Assembly: GCF_000426285.1 (NCBI RefSeq)
Contig: NZ_AUFB01000003.1
Span: 357,816-421,815 of the forward strand
Direction of reading: 5' to 3'
DNA: 64,000 nt
Source of the DNA: Rhizobium leucaenae USDA 9039
GTDB lineage: Bacteria > Pseudomonadota > Alphaproteobacteria > Rhizobiales > Rhizobiaceae
Below, in pieces: positions 1-7,465 of this stretch (position 1 is its first letter; every line of letters begins with the position of its first letter). The notes under the pieces are model-generated. The model did not search any database, was not told the origin of the DNA, and saw only the letters and a list, made by a program, of their open reading frames with translations. The translations under genes and the position numbers were made by a program.

Positions 1-36
1 CGTATAGGTGACCACCAGCCATGGTGAGGTGCGCAT
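1..36 (-). CDS. Start of an unidentified protein (partial, runs off the window)
   Basis: Reading the minus strand, an ATG at 36 opens twelve codons (MRTSPWLVVTYT) that continue off the left edge without a stop. An AAGGAT Shine-Dalgarno-like sequence lies seven bases upstream. The hydrophobic run after a short basic start would fit a membrane or exported protein, but twelve residues cannot identify a family. It would be the next gene downstream of the small membrane protein at 130-501 on the same strand. Confidence 0.35.
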   Translation of the reverse strand, partial: MRTSPWLVVTYT

Positions 37-104
37 GAGTATTATCCTTGAATACACTGATACCAGCGGAGCCTGCCGCTGGCGAATGTGAGGTCATGTC
101 GAAG

Positions 105-121
105 ATGCGCCGTCAGGCGCG
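105..121 (-). terminator. Hairpin after the small membrane protein gene
   Basis: GCGCC at 107-111 and GGCGC at 116-120 pair across a four-base loop, about ten bases past the stop of the minus-strand gene at 130-501. A second seven-base stem lies just beyond (CCAGCGG 63-69 with CCGCTGG 76-82). There is no long U run, so termination is only a possibility. Confidence 0.3.
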
Positions 122-129
122 CGAACCGG

Positions 130-501
130 TTAGATGAAAGTGGTTGGCGGAGCGCGGGCAAGATAGGCGCGGAAAGCAAGCGATTCATGCCGCGCGAGTT
201 CGCCGCGGGTGCGCGGCTGTCCCGGATTGCTCAGGAGTCCGAGCGACGGAAGGGTCGAAAGCGTTGCCGGTCCGATATCATGCCAGGTGGCTTTCGGCGT
301 GACCGTTCGATCGGCGACGACAGTCCCACGCACCGGATCGCGCAGGGCGAGATAGAGCGGTTGGGTGTCCTTGCCGGAGGAGAAGGCTTCCGCATCGGCC
401 CGCGCGGCAAGATTGATGCCGCCGCCAAGCGCCAGTCCGAGATAGGCGAAGAAGGCGACGAACAATGAGGCAATCACGCGCGCTCCGGCGCGGCGTGTCA
501 T
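130..501 (-). CDS. Small membrane-anchored hypothetical protein
   Basis: A 123-residue protein counted from the ATG at 501 (MTRRAGARV...). It has a basic start, then one strong hydrophobic segment at about residues 9-30 (an uncleaved anchor or signal peptide), then about 90 polar residues with no recognised motif. An in-frame TTG at 552 would add 17 residues; the ATG was preferred because the hydrophobic segment then sits at the N-terminus. It lies 66 bases downstream of the antiporter gene on the same strand and may be cotranscribed. Function not recognised. Confidence 0.55.
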   Translation of the reverse strand: MTRRAGARVIASLFVAFFAYLGLALGGGINLAARADAEAFSSGKDTQPLYLALRDPVRGTVVADRTVTPKATWHDIGPATLSTLPSLGLLSNPGQPRTRGELARHESLAFRAYLARAPPTTFI

Positions 502-567
502 CCTGCTATCGTTCTCTTCGCTATCGGCAGCGCCGAATTCGAACGGGTTCAACGGTTAAAAGGGCCT

Positions 568-2418
568 TCATTCCGTTGCCGGAGCGGATTCCGGCGGTTC
601 AATCATGATATCAGGACGCTGCGCGTCTTCATAGTGCGGCCTGTCATGATGCACTTGCGCCAGTCGGTCAACCATCCCCAGCGCAATTTCCCGCTCTCCC
701 ATGATCACCGTATCGGCGCCATATTGCTTGAGCACGTCGACCTCGGCATCGGAATGAGCGCGGGCGACGATCAGGATCGATGGATTGACGGCGCGCGCCT
801 GCTCGGCGGCGCTGCACGCCTCAAAGGTATTCGGAATGGCAATGACCAGGCTGCGGGCGCCGGAAATATTGGCATAGGCCAGAACCTCGGCGGAGGCGGC
901 ATTGCCGTAGATCGCCTCGATTCCCTCACTCATGAGATCGCCGATTCGCTTGTCGGAATCTTCGATGACCACGAAGGGTGTACCGGAAGATTTGAGCTTC
1001 TCCCCGACGATGCTGCCGACGCGGCCATAGCCGATCAGCACCGCGTGGTCCGTCAGTGTAACGGCGTGCAACTCCTCATCGACATCATGGGCCGCTGGCC
1101 GATTGGCGGGGGCAGGTAAGGCTTCGCCCTCCGTCGGCTCTGCCTGCGCGGCCGGTTCGATGCCTTCCGTCATCTCGCCCTGCGGTCTGGTTTCCTGCGT
1201 CTTCCGCAACCAGTCGCAAGCAATGAAGACAAGCGGGTTGAGAATGATCGAAATGATCGCCCCGCCAAGGATCAGATCGCGGCCTTCGCCCGGCAGCAGG
1301 CCGAGATCGAAACCGAGACCTGCGAGGATGAAGGAGAATTCGCCGATCTGCGCCAGGCTGGCGGAGATGGTCAGGGCCGTGCTCATCGGCTTTCGAAAGG
1401 CGAGCACGATGAAAAAGGCGGCGACGGACTTGCCGATGACGATGATGAACACCGTCGCCAGCAGCGGCAGCGGGTTGTCGATGAGGATGTTCGGATCGAA
1501 CAGCATGCCGACCGAGACGAAGAACAACACGGCGAAGGCATCGCGCAGCGGCAGGCTTTCCTGCGCCGCCCGGTGGCTGAGCTCGCTTTCCGACAGGATC
1601 ATGCCGGCGAAGAAGGCGCCGAGCGCCAGCGAGACGCCGAAGAGTTTCGCAGCCCCGAATGCAACGCCGAGCGCAATGGCGAGGACACCGAGGCGGAAGA
1701 GTTCACGCGAGCCGGTATGGGCGATGCGATGCAGGATCCAGGGAATGATCCGCCGGCCGAAGACCAGCATCAGCCCGACGAAGGCCGCGACCTTCAGCAG
1801 CGTCATGCCGATGATCCCGGTGAGTCCGAGATCGAGGCCAAGCAGCCGGTTGAGGCCAGCCGATAGCGGCTCGGCCGCGCCGTGGCCGTTGGCGGAGATG
1901 CTGGCGGCAGCCGGGATGAGCACGAGGGCTAGCACCATGGCCAAATCCTCGACGATCAGCCAGCCGACCGCGATTTTGCCGCGTTCGCTCTCGATCAGCC
2001 GCCGCTCCTGTAAGGCCTTCAAGAGAACGACCGTCGAGGCGACGGAGAGCGCGAGGCCGAAGACGAGGCTCCCGCCGAGCGGCCAGCCCATCAGTGCGCC
2101 AAGCCCCCAGCCGAGCAGGGTGGCGAAGCTGATCTGGACGATCGCGCCGGGAACGGCGATGCCGCGGACCGACAGCAGGTCCTTCAGCGAAAAATGTAGC
2201 CCGACCCCGAACATCAACAGGATGACGCCGATTTCGGCGAGTTCCGGCGCAAGGCTCTGGTCGGCAACAAAGCCCGGCGTATGCGGGCCTGCAAGCACGC
2301 CCGCAATCAGATAGCCGACGAGCGGCGGCAGTTTGAAGCGGTTGGCAATAGCCCCGAAGATGAATGCCAGCACAAGGCCCATGACGATGGTCGAAATCAG
2401 AGGCGTGTCATGCGGCAT
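568..2418 (-). CDS. CPA2-family cation/proton antiporter with RCK (TrkA-N) domain, YbaL/KefB type
   Basis: A 616-residue integral membrane protein. The first ~400 residues hold a Na+/H+-exchanger fold with about twelve hydrophobic segments, beginning with the typical CPA2 sequence around PPLVGYLIAG. A charged linker (about 410-450) leads to a C-terminal Rossmann domain with the nucleotide-binding motif GYGRVG and a following acidic residue, as in TrkA-N domains. In this family it would exchange K+ or Na+ for H+ across the inner membrane under NAD(H) or thiol control. E. coli YbaL (about 560 residues) is the nearest type. It is divergent from the XRE gene at 2499. Not part of the motility system. 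Confidence 0.88.
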   Translation of the reverse strand: MPHDTPLISTIVMGLVLAFIFGAIANRFKLPPLVGYLIAGVLAGPHTPGFVADQSLAPELAEIGVILLMFGVGLHFSLKDLLSVRGIAVPGAIVQISFATLLGWGLGALMGWPLGGSLVFGLALSVASTVVLLKALQERRLIESERGKIAVGWLIVEDLAMVLALVLIPAAASISANGHGAAEPLSAGLNRLLGLDLGLTGIIGMTLLKVAAFVGLMLVFGRRIIPWILHRIAHTGSRELFRLGVLAIALGVAFGAAKLFGVSLALGAFFAGMILSESELSHRAAQESLPLRDAFAVLFFVSVGMLFDPNILIDNPLPLLATVFIIVIGKSVAAFFIVLAFRKPMSTALTISASLAQIGEFSFILAGLGFDLGLLPGEGRDLILGGAIISIILNPLVFIACDWLRKTQETRPQGEMTEGIEPAAQAEPTEGEALPAPANRPAAHDVDEELHAVTLTDHAVLIGYGRVGSIVGEKLKSSGTPFVVIEDSDKRIGDLMSEGIEAIYGNAASAEVLAYANISGARSLVIAIPNTFEACSAAEQARAVNPSILIVARAHSDAEVDVLKQYGADTVIMGEREIALGMVDRLAQVHHDRPHYEDAQRPDIMIEPPESAPATE

Positions 2419-2457
2419 CGCTGTCCCTCGATACTGGTAATCCCGTATGGCTTATGA

Positions 2458-2484
2458 CATATTTGGTTTAAGTTGACCAATATG
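2458..2484. promoter_or_regulatory. Inverted repeat, possible operator between divergent genes
   Basis: CATATTTGGT (2458-2467) faces ACCAATATG (2476-2484). Apart from one extra T these are exact reverse complements, eight bases apart. The repeat sits between the start of the antiporter (2418, minus) and the GTG start of the XRE regulator (2499, plus), where an autoregulatory operator would be expected. Confidence 0.5.
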
Positions 2485-2498
2485 AGTGGTTTCAGATT

Positions 2499-2765
2499 GT
2501 GAATCAAGGCCGCAACCTGACGATTCTGACTCCCGCGCTCTGTCGCGCGGCGCGCGGGCTGCTCGACTGGACACAGTTGGATATAGCCGAGAGGGCCGGC
2601 GTGTCACGGAGCACCATCCGCGATTACGAAGGCGGGCGCCACGACATTCACCGGGCGACGGAGGCGCAATTGCGCCTAGCCTTCGAAGAGGGCGGGGTCG
2701 TTTTCGTGGAAATGCCGGGACTTGGTTGGGGCGTTTGCCTACGGCCGGCTTCCGACCGCGATTAG
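2499..2765 (+). CDS. XRE-family helix-turn-helix transcriptional regulator (short)
   Basis: An 88-residue protein that is almost entirely a Cro/C1 helix-turn-helix. The middle (about 25-55) reads WTQLDIAERAGVS-RSTIRDYEGG, the usual helix 2/recognition-helix arrangement of one-domain XRE repressors. The start is GTG at 2499: an in-frame stop at 2469-2471 excludes any longer form, and the ATG at 2482 is out of frame. It is transcribed divergently from the antiporter across the inverted repeat at 2458-2484. Its TAG stop lies inside the terminal repeat of the intergenic element at 2762-2866. Target genes unknown. Confidence 0.8.
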   Translation: MNQGRNLTILTPALCRAARGLLDWTQLDIAERAGVSRSTIRDYEGGRHDIHRATEAQLRLAFEEGGVVFVEMPGLGWGVCLRPASDRD

Positions 2766-2866
2766 AGCGCTTTAGCGTTTCACGGATTCGCTTTCGCGCG
2801 CTATCCCTTTGTTTTTACGCATTCCGGACGGAAAACCGCTACGCACTTTTCCTGGAATTGCTCTAA
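2762..2866. repeat. Rhizobial intergenic repeat element with terminal inverted repeats
   Basis: A ~105-base non-coding element bounded by TTAGAGC (2762-2768) and GCTCTAA (2860-2866). Its core (about 2812-2836, containing ACGCATTCCGGACGG) recurs in opposite orientation at about 32196-32220, so it is a dispersed repeat. Wording of this kind is common in rhizobial intergenic mosaic elements. It fills the whole gap between the convergent XRE and GT39-like genes, and both stop codons fall in its termini. Confidence 0.75.
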
Positions 2867-4359
2867 GCTTTCGGCGCCAGGCAGCTTGGCGAAAGATGGT
2901 AGGCGTAGAGCGTCCTGCCTTTCATGTTGCCGAAATCCGGCGACCAGCTCTTGATGAGTTCCGATTTGCCCGCAATGCAATCGAACGGTTCGTCGTCGAT
3001 ATAGAGCACATCATCGGTCACGGCAGGTGGCAGCGAAAAGTTCTGCTCGTAATAGCTCTTCGGGAAGCCGCCAGAGTTACGGGCGTAGATATGATAGGGC
3101 TTGCCCTTCAGCGTATAGAACAAATCGGCGAGAATATCCCGGTTATCGGCGACGATGGTCGACGTATTTGCCTGGGCGGCAATATCAGCGATCTCCAGGC
3201 TGACGCCGCTGCGGCCGACATACCGCTTCATGATGAGATCGCCGTTCGGCAGCTTGATGTCATAGGCAAAGACCGTAAGGATCGGCAGCAGGAAGGCGAC
3301 GACCGAGCCGATGATCAGCGAGACGGCGAGCCCTTTCTTCGTCAGACGGTAGAGCAGCCAGACGGCGAGGATGGTGCCGGCGGAGTAGGCGGTGACCGCC
3401 CAATTGGCATAGGCCTTGGCAAACAGCGCTTGCAGCGTAATCAACGCTATGACCGGAATGGACAGCCAGACGAGCAGCTTTTCCCTGTCGTCGCTTTGCC
3501 CGCGGATCGTCCGCCATGCCGCCCAAAGCATGCCATAGAAAATGACGGGACCCACGACACCGAATTGCGCGCCGAGGAATCCGAGCGCGCCGAGCAGATG
3601 CTTCACCAATCCGCCGCCTTTTCCTTCGCCGTTCCAATGGGCGATGCTTTCGGTATGGCGCACCGTCGCGGCATCATGGGCGAAATTCCACCAGAGATTG
3701 GGGGCAACGACGATCGCGCCGGCGATGGCGGCGATGAAAACGTCCCGCCAGGCAATGCGTGCTGAGCGCAGCGTCAGCATGGCGACGCCGACGCCCGGCA
3801 GCAGAAAAAGCACCGAATATTTCGTCAGGAAAGCGATCCCGAGGCTGACGCCTAGGATCAGCGCGTCGGTGATCGAGGAGCGCTTGGTAAGGCCGAGAAA
3901 GGCCCAGATGGCAATGGTGACGAACAGGATTTGGATCGTGTCCGTCGACATCAGCACGGCCGAAAGAGAAGCCGCCGGCAGGGTGACGAAGATGACGCCG
4001 ACCCAGGGCTCGATCTCCTCCCCGGCCTCTCCGTCGATCAGGCGCCGCGTCGTGCGCATCAGCATCAGGGCGGTGACGAGATGGAAGAGAGGCGCGGAAA
4101 CGCGGATCCAGAAGGTCGAGTCCGATCCCGATATCGCATTGAAGAAACGAACGACCCAGGCGATGACTGGCGGCTTGGAATAATAGCCGAAGTCGAGATT
4201 TTGGCCCCAGAACCAATATTGCGCCTCGTCGACGAAGAGGTCGGTCTTATTGAAGGCAAGCATTACCACACGCCAAAGCGTGACGCCGAAGATGATTGCA
4301 AGAGCAAGCCGCAGTGAAAGTGTCTTGTGGTTCGTTTCGGAATAGGTGGTGTCGGACAT
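2863..4359 (-). CDS. Membrane glycosyltransferase, GT39/ArnT-like (PMT_2 superfamily)
   Basis: A 498-residue polytopic protein starting at the ATG at 4359; the TTG one codon upstream was not used. The first loop after transmembrane segment 1 carries the acidic motif DEAQYW (D45/E46), the signature of lipid-linked sugar transferases of the ArnT/protein-mannosyltransferase fold, followed by GYYSKPP. About ten further hydrophobic segments precede a ~120-residue periplasmic C-terminal domain. Such enzymes transfer a sugar from a polyprenyl carrier to an envelope acceptor; donor and acceptor are unknown here. The TAG stop lies in the repeat at 2762-2866. Confidence 0.82.
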   Translation of the reverse strand: MSDTTYSETNHKTLSLRLALAIIFGVTLWRVVMLAFNKTDLFVDEAQYWFWGQNLDFGYYSKPPVIAWVVRFFNAISGSDSTFWIRVSAPLFHLVTALMLMRTTRRLIDGEAGEEIEPWVGVIFVTLPAASLSAVLMSTDTIQILFVTIAIWAFLGLTKRSSITDALILGVSLGIAFLTKYSVLFLLPGVGVAMLTLRSARIAWRDVFIAAIAGAIVVAPNLWWNFAHDAATVRHTESIAHWNGEGKGGGLVKHLLGALGFLGAQFGVVGPVIFYGMLWAAWRTIRGQSDDREKLLVWLSIPVIALITLQALFAKAYANWAVTAYSAGTILAVWLLYRLTKKGLAVSLIIGSVVAFLLPILTVFAYDIKLPNGDLIMKRYVGRSGVSLEIADIAAQANTSTIVADNRDILADLFYTLKGKPYHIYARNSGGFPKSYYEQNFSLPPAVTDDVLYIDDEPFDCIAGKSELIKSWSPDFGNMKGRTLYAYHLSPSCLAPKA

Positions 4360-4441
4360 CAACAGGTCGATCTCTGTGCCGGGTCGTCAGGCTTCATACG
4401 GAACTATCGAGCCCAACGCTAGCTCTCGCTGAGATAACGGC

Positions 4442-4465
4442 AAAAAGCGCGGCCCGACGCCGCGC
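4442..4465 (-). terminator. Rho-independent terminator for the microprotein gene
   Basis: GCGCGGC (4447-4453) pairs with GCCGCGC (4459-4465) across a five-base loop. The AAAAA at 4442-4446 becomes a U run when read on the minus strand. It lies 55 bases past the stop of the minus-strand gene at 4521-4634. Confidence 0.7.
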
Positions 4466-4520
4466 ATAACCCGCCTTTATTAAAGATTTGTCTCACCTAT
4501 AGGCGCCTGAGGCCGGATGC

Positions 4521-4634
4521 TTAGAGTACGCGCGGAGCGATAGTGCTGCGAGCCTCTTCGATGAGACTTAGGAACACGAAGGCAGCAAGCGTCATGCCGG
4601 CCGTCAGCGAAGCAGTCAAACCAAGAACAATCAT
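4521..4634 (-). CDS. 37-residue single-pass membrane microprotein
   Basis: The ATG at 4634 is preceded by GGAGAG at good spacing and opens a 37-codon frame. The protein is a hydrophobic stretch (about residues 2-25) followed by a short charged tail ending in APRVL. The same frame can be read upstream to 4838, but that part is not protein-like, and the Shine-Dalgarno sequence points to the short form. An intrinsic terminator follows at 4442-4465, so this looks like an independent transcription unit. Function unknown. Confidence 0.6.
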   Translation of the reverse strand: MIVLGLTASLTAGMTLAAFVFLSLIEEARSTIAPRVL

Positions 4635-5034
4635 TGCTCTCTCCGTATCGACATCGAAGGTGTCTCTACTTATCGACTTAAAATAGGAAGCTTGCCTGTG
4701 ACTTGCGGCCACTGCGGTTTTTACTCGAAAAGACCGCCGGCAGAATTCGAACGCGCGACTGTTTAAACCAAAACGGGATAGCTTGCCGGACTTATTAACC
4801 TTCAAGCAAGGAATTAACCATAAACATTGGACTAGCACGTCGGAATGGGAAAACTGTCACTCGTTCTCACCAGGCATGAAGCCGCCCCGTCGTACCGGGT
4901 CAGATCCGGTATCCATGTCATCAAACGGTCCGAACAGGCTTTGATGAACGAGCGAGCTTCAGCGTCCCGGTCAATGAACCGGCGGCGGCGTGCACCTGTC
5001 CTCGTCTCTTCATCGCGTCTGAACCGGATCACCA
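4635..5034. promoter_or_regulatory. Control region between the microprotein and icpA, with flagellin-type leader
   Basis: 400 bases without a convincing gene. TTAACC occurs twice (about 4796 and 4824). At 4872-4917 there is a block (GGCATGAAGCCG, then TACCGG...CCGGTA) matching the leaders of the flagellin genes. It lies about 160 bases before icpA and is the likely control region of the che operon. Confidence 0.55.
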
Positions 5035-6729
5035 ATGGTTTCGCCGGCGTTGCTTACGCCCGGCAGTTCGGTGGGGACGATTTTGGCGCAGGATTCGCCG
5101 TCAGATCAGGCAGGACGGGCGCAGGCGGGCAGCCTTCGCGACCGCTTGCGTTTTGCTGGTCTCGATGCCGAGCAATGCGAAATCGTGCGCCGCAACCGGC
5201 CGATGCTGGATGCGCATCTGAAGGCTGGCCTGCGCGATCTCTTCCACCGCCTCCAGACATTTCCCGACGCCGCACGCAATTTTAACAGCGAGAGCCAGCT
5301 CGAACGGCTGCAGGACCTGCAATCCTCGCATTGGGGCGTACTGACGGACGCCCGTTTCGACAGCCTCTACGCCGAGCGCGTCAAGGTACTCTCCGATACT
5401 GAAAGCAAGATGGGGCTTGATCCGCGCTGGCACGTCGCCGGCCACGGCGTTGTCCTGGAGCATATTCTTGCCGGCCTCGTCGAGGAGTTGGGCAGCCGCG
5501 CCATCCTGCCCGGTACCAAGCGCCGCGCCCGTGAACTCAGCGAGCTGATCACGGCTGCCGTCCGCCTCGTCATGGTAGATGTCGAAATCGCCGTGTCGCT
5601 GCGCTTCAACGAGCTGCGGCTCAACCATCAGCGGGCGCTTGCCGAACAGCGGAGCTCCGATCATGCCGAAGCCGCCGGACTCTTTGCCGATGTCATTCGC
5701 AGCCTCGCAGAACGCGATCTGACTGCCCGCCTGCCTGTGGATGGTCCGGAAGCCTATGCCGAGCTGGCGCAGACGCTGAATGCCGCTCTGGACGACATCC
5801 AGAAGCAATTCGCGACATTATCCGGCAGGGTGCAGGCGGCCGATGCGGCCACGGATGCGCTCGTACGCGATTCCCGCTTCCTCGCTCAGAATTCCATGGA
5901 GCAATCCCAAGGGCTCGCCGCGTCGGCAAAGCAGCTCGCCGAACTGGCCGATCAGGTTCGCAGCAATGCGGCGAGCACCCGGTCTGCCGAGCGCGCCGCC
6001 GCCTCCACCCGTGTTGCGGCCGAAGACAGCGGCCGGGTCGTCGGCCAGGCGATTTCGGCGATGGCCGATATCGAAACGTCGGCGGAAAAGATCGGGCAGA
6101 TCATCGGCGTCATCGACGAGATCGCATTCCAAACCAATCTGCTGGCGCTCAACGCCGGTATCGAAGCGGCGCGCGCCGGCGACAGCGGCCGCGGCTTTGC
6201 GGTCGTCGCCCAGGAAGTCCGCGCGCTTGCCCAACGTTCCGCCGATGCCGCCCGCGAGATCAAGGTGCTGGTGACAGGCACCAAGGCGCAGGTGGATGCC
6301 GGCGTACAGATGGTCGGCCGCACGCAGGAGGCGATCGGCGGCATCGTCCGCCAGGTGACCGATATCAACGAAGCCATTTCCGGCATTGCAGCCGCCACCG
6401 ATGAACAGGCCGCCGGCTTGCGCACGGTCACGGCGGACATCGGCGGCTTCGGCGAACGTGCCGCTGCCAACGAAAGCCTTGCCCTTCGCTCAAATGAAGG
6501 TGCCGATCATCTTCATACCGTCATCCTGGAGCTTGGCCAGACGATCCGCGAATTCCGCCTCGAGCGCGAGCGCCGCCAGGCGGTTGCGCCGCGCCCGACG
6601 GCTGCCGCCCAACGCTTGCCGGTCGCTCGGCACCGGGAAGGGGCTACCAGCCATGATGAGGGCAGTGCCGACGAATTCGATGTTCCGCTTCGCAGGGTCG
6701 GTTTCGGAGGCGAACGGAATGCTTACTGA
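5035..6729 (+). CDS. icpA: Soluble globin-coupled methyl-accepting chemotaxis protein IcpA
   Basis: A 564-residue chemoreceptor with no membrane segment, heading the che operon as icpA does in Rhizobium and Sinorhizobium. Residues ~35-195 form a protoglobin-like sensor (MGLDPRW at 126-132 matches the GL-x-P-x-W region of HemAT). Residues ~215-270 resemble a HAMP linker. Residues ~270-505 are the coiled-coil signalling domain with the invariant tip (EIAFQTNLLALNAGIEAARAG). The HemAT proximal histidine position aligns with Glu123, so haem binding is doubtful. There is no C-terminal NWETF-type CheR tether. It should sit in cytoplasmic arrays with CheA/CheW. Start at ATG 5035; signal sensed unknown. 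Confidence 0.92.
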   Translation: MVSPALLTPGSSVGTILAQDSPSDQAGRAQAGSLRDRLRFAGLDAEQCEIVRRNRPMLDAHLKAGLRDLFHRLQTFPDAARNFNSESQLERLQDLQSSHWGVLTDARFDSLYAERVKVLSDTESKMGLDPRWHVAGHGVVLEHILAGLVEELGSRAILPGTKRRARELSELITAAVRLVMVDVEIAVSLRFNELRLNHQRALAEQRSSDHAEAAGLFADVIRSLAERDLTARLPVDGPEAYAELAQTLNAALDDIQKQFATLSGRVQAADAATDALVRDSRFLAQNSMEQSQGLAASAKQLAELADQVRSNAASTRSAERAAASTRVAAEDSGRVVGQAISAMADIETSAEKIGQIIGVIDEIAFQTNLLALNAGIEAARAGDSGRGFAVVAQEVRALAQRSADAAREIKVLVTGTKAQVDAGVQMVGRTQEAIGGIVRQVTDINEAISGIAAATDEQAAGLRTVTADIGGFGERAAANESLALRSNEGADHLHTVILELGQTIREFRLERERRQAVAPRPTAAAQRLPVARHREGATSHDEGSADEFDVPLRRVGFGGERNAY

Positions 6730-6791
6730 CATCTCTGTTTTATGCGCATGCGGGCTGTGGAACCCAATTTCAGGCAACAAGGAATAAAGCG

Positions 6792-7088
6792 ATGCCGAGC
6801 AGGAAGGGCGAAAAGACAATCAGTCTGGCTGCGGTGCTGGACCTCAATGAAGCCTCGACGCTTCGCGGCAAGTTGGTGGGGCTGCGCGGCAGCAATGTCG
6901 TGATCGATGCATCCGGCGTCGAGAGGATCGGGGCCTTGTGCGTCCAGGTCATCATGGCTGCCGCCAAGACTTGGGATGAAGACAAGCTGTCCTTCACCTT
7001 TTCGAAGGTGTCGGATGCATTTCAAAAAACGATGCAGTTGATCGGCGTCGACATCGATCACCTGCTTGCCAAGGAGATCCGGCAATGA
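6792..7088 (+). CDS. cheS: CheS, STAS-like partner of CheA
   Basis: A 98-residue STAS-fold protein, with a middle beta strand/helix of the form NVVIDASGVERIGALCVQV as in anti-anti-sigma-like domains. In S. meliloti the product of the gene in this position, CheS, binds CheA and speeds drainage of phosphate from CheY1, the phosphate-sink regulator. Its TGA overlaps the ATG of cheY1 by four bases, implying translational coupling and matched amounts. The residue usually phosphorylated in STAS anti-anti-sigma factors corresponds to Ser in DASGV, but its use here is unproven. Confidence 0.88.
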   Translation: MPSRKGEKTISLAAVLDLNEASTLRGKLVGLRGSNVVIDASGVERIGALCVQVIMAAAKTWDEDKLSFTFSKVSDAFQKTMQLIGVDIDHLLAKEIRQ

Positions 7089-7450
7089 AGAAAAAAGTAC
7101 TGACCGTGGATGATTCACGGACCATTCGAAACATGCTTCTCGTCACCCTCAACAACGCCGGCTTCGAGACCATTCAGGCCGAAGACGGTGTCGAAGGTCT
7201 CGAGGTTTTGGAAGAAGCCAATCCCGATGTGATCGTCACGGACATCAACATGCCGCGCCTTGACGGCTTCGGCTTCATCGAGGGCGTGCGCCGCAACGAC
7301 AAGTACCGGGCCATTCCGATCCTGGTGCTGACGACCGAAAGCGACGCCGAAAAGAAGAACCGTGCCCGCCAGGCCGGGGCGACGGGTTGGATCGTCAAGC
7401 CCTTCGATCCCGCCAAGCTGATCGATGCCATCGAGCGTGTAACCGCTTAA
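7085..7450 (+). CDS. cheY1: Chemotaxis response regulator CheY1
   Basis: A 121-residue single receiver domain with the acidic pair DD at 9-10, phospho-acceptor Asp53 (VTDINMP), Thr in VLTTES and Lys in VKPFDP. In S. meliloti CheY1 acts as a phosphate sink rather than as the motor-binding regulator. The ATGA overlap with cheS and position before cheA match that role. A second receiver, cheY2, lies later in the operon. Confidence 0.95.
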   Translation: MKKKVLTVDDSRTIRNMLLVTLNNAGFETIQAEDGVEGLEVLEEANPDVIVTDINMPRLDGFGFIEGVRRNDKYRAIPILVLTTESDAEKKNRARQAGATGWIVKPFDPAKLIDAIERVTA

Positions 7451-7465
7451 ACAGGATCTGTTCCT

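Noticed and set aside
4845..5285. Plus-strand frame starting before icpA in another frame
   Set aside because: It overlaps the icpA coding start and the conserved leader, and has no protein character.
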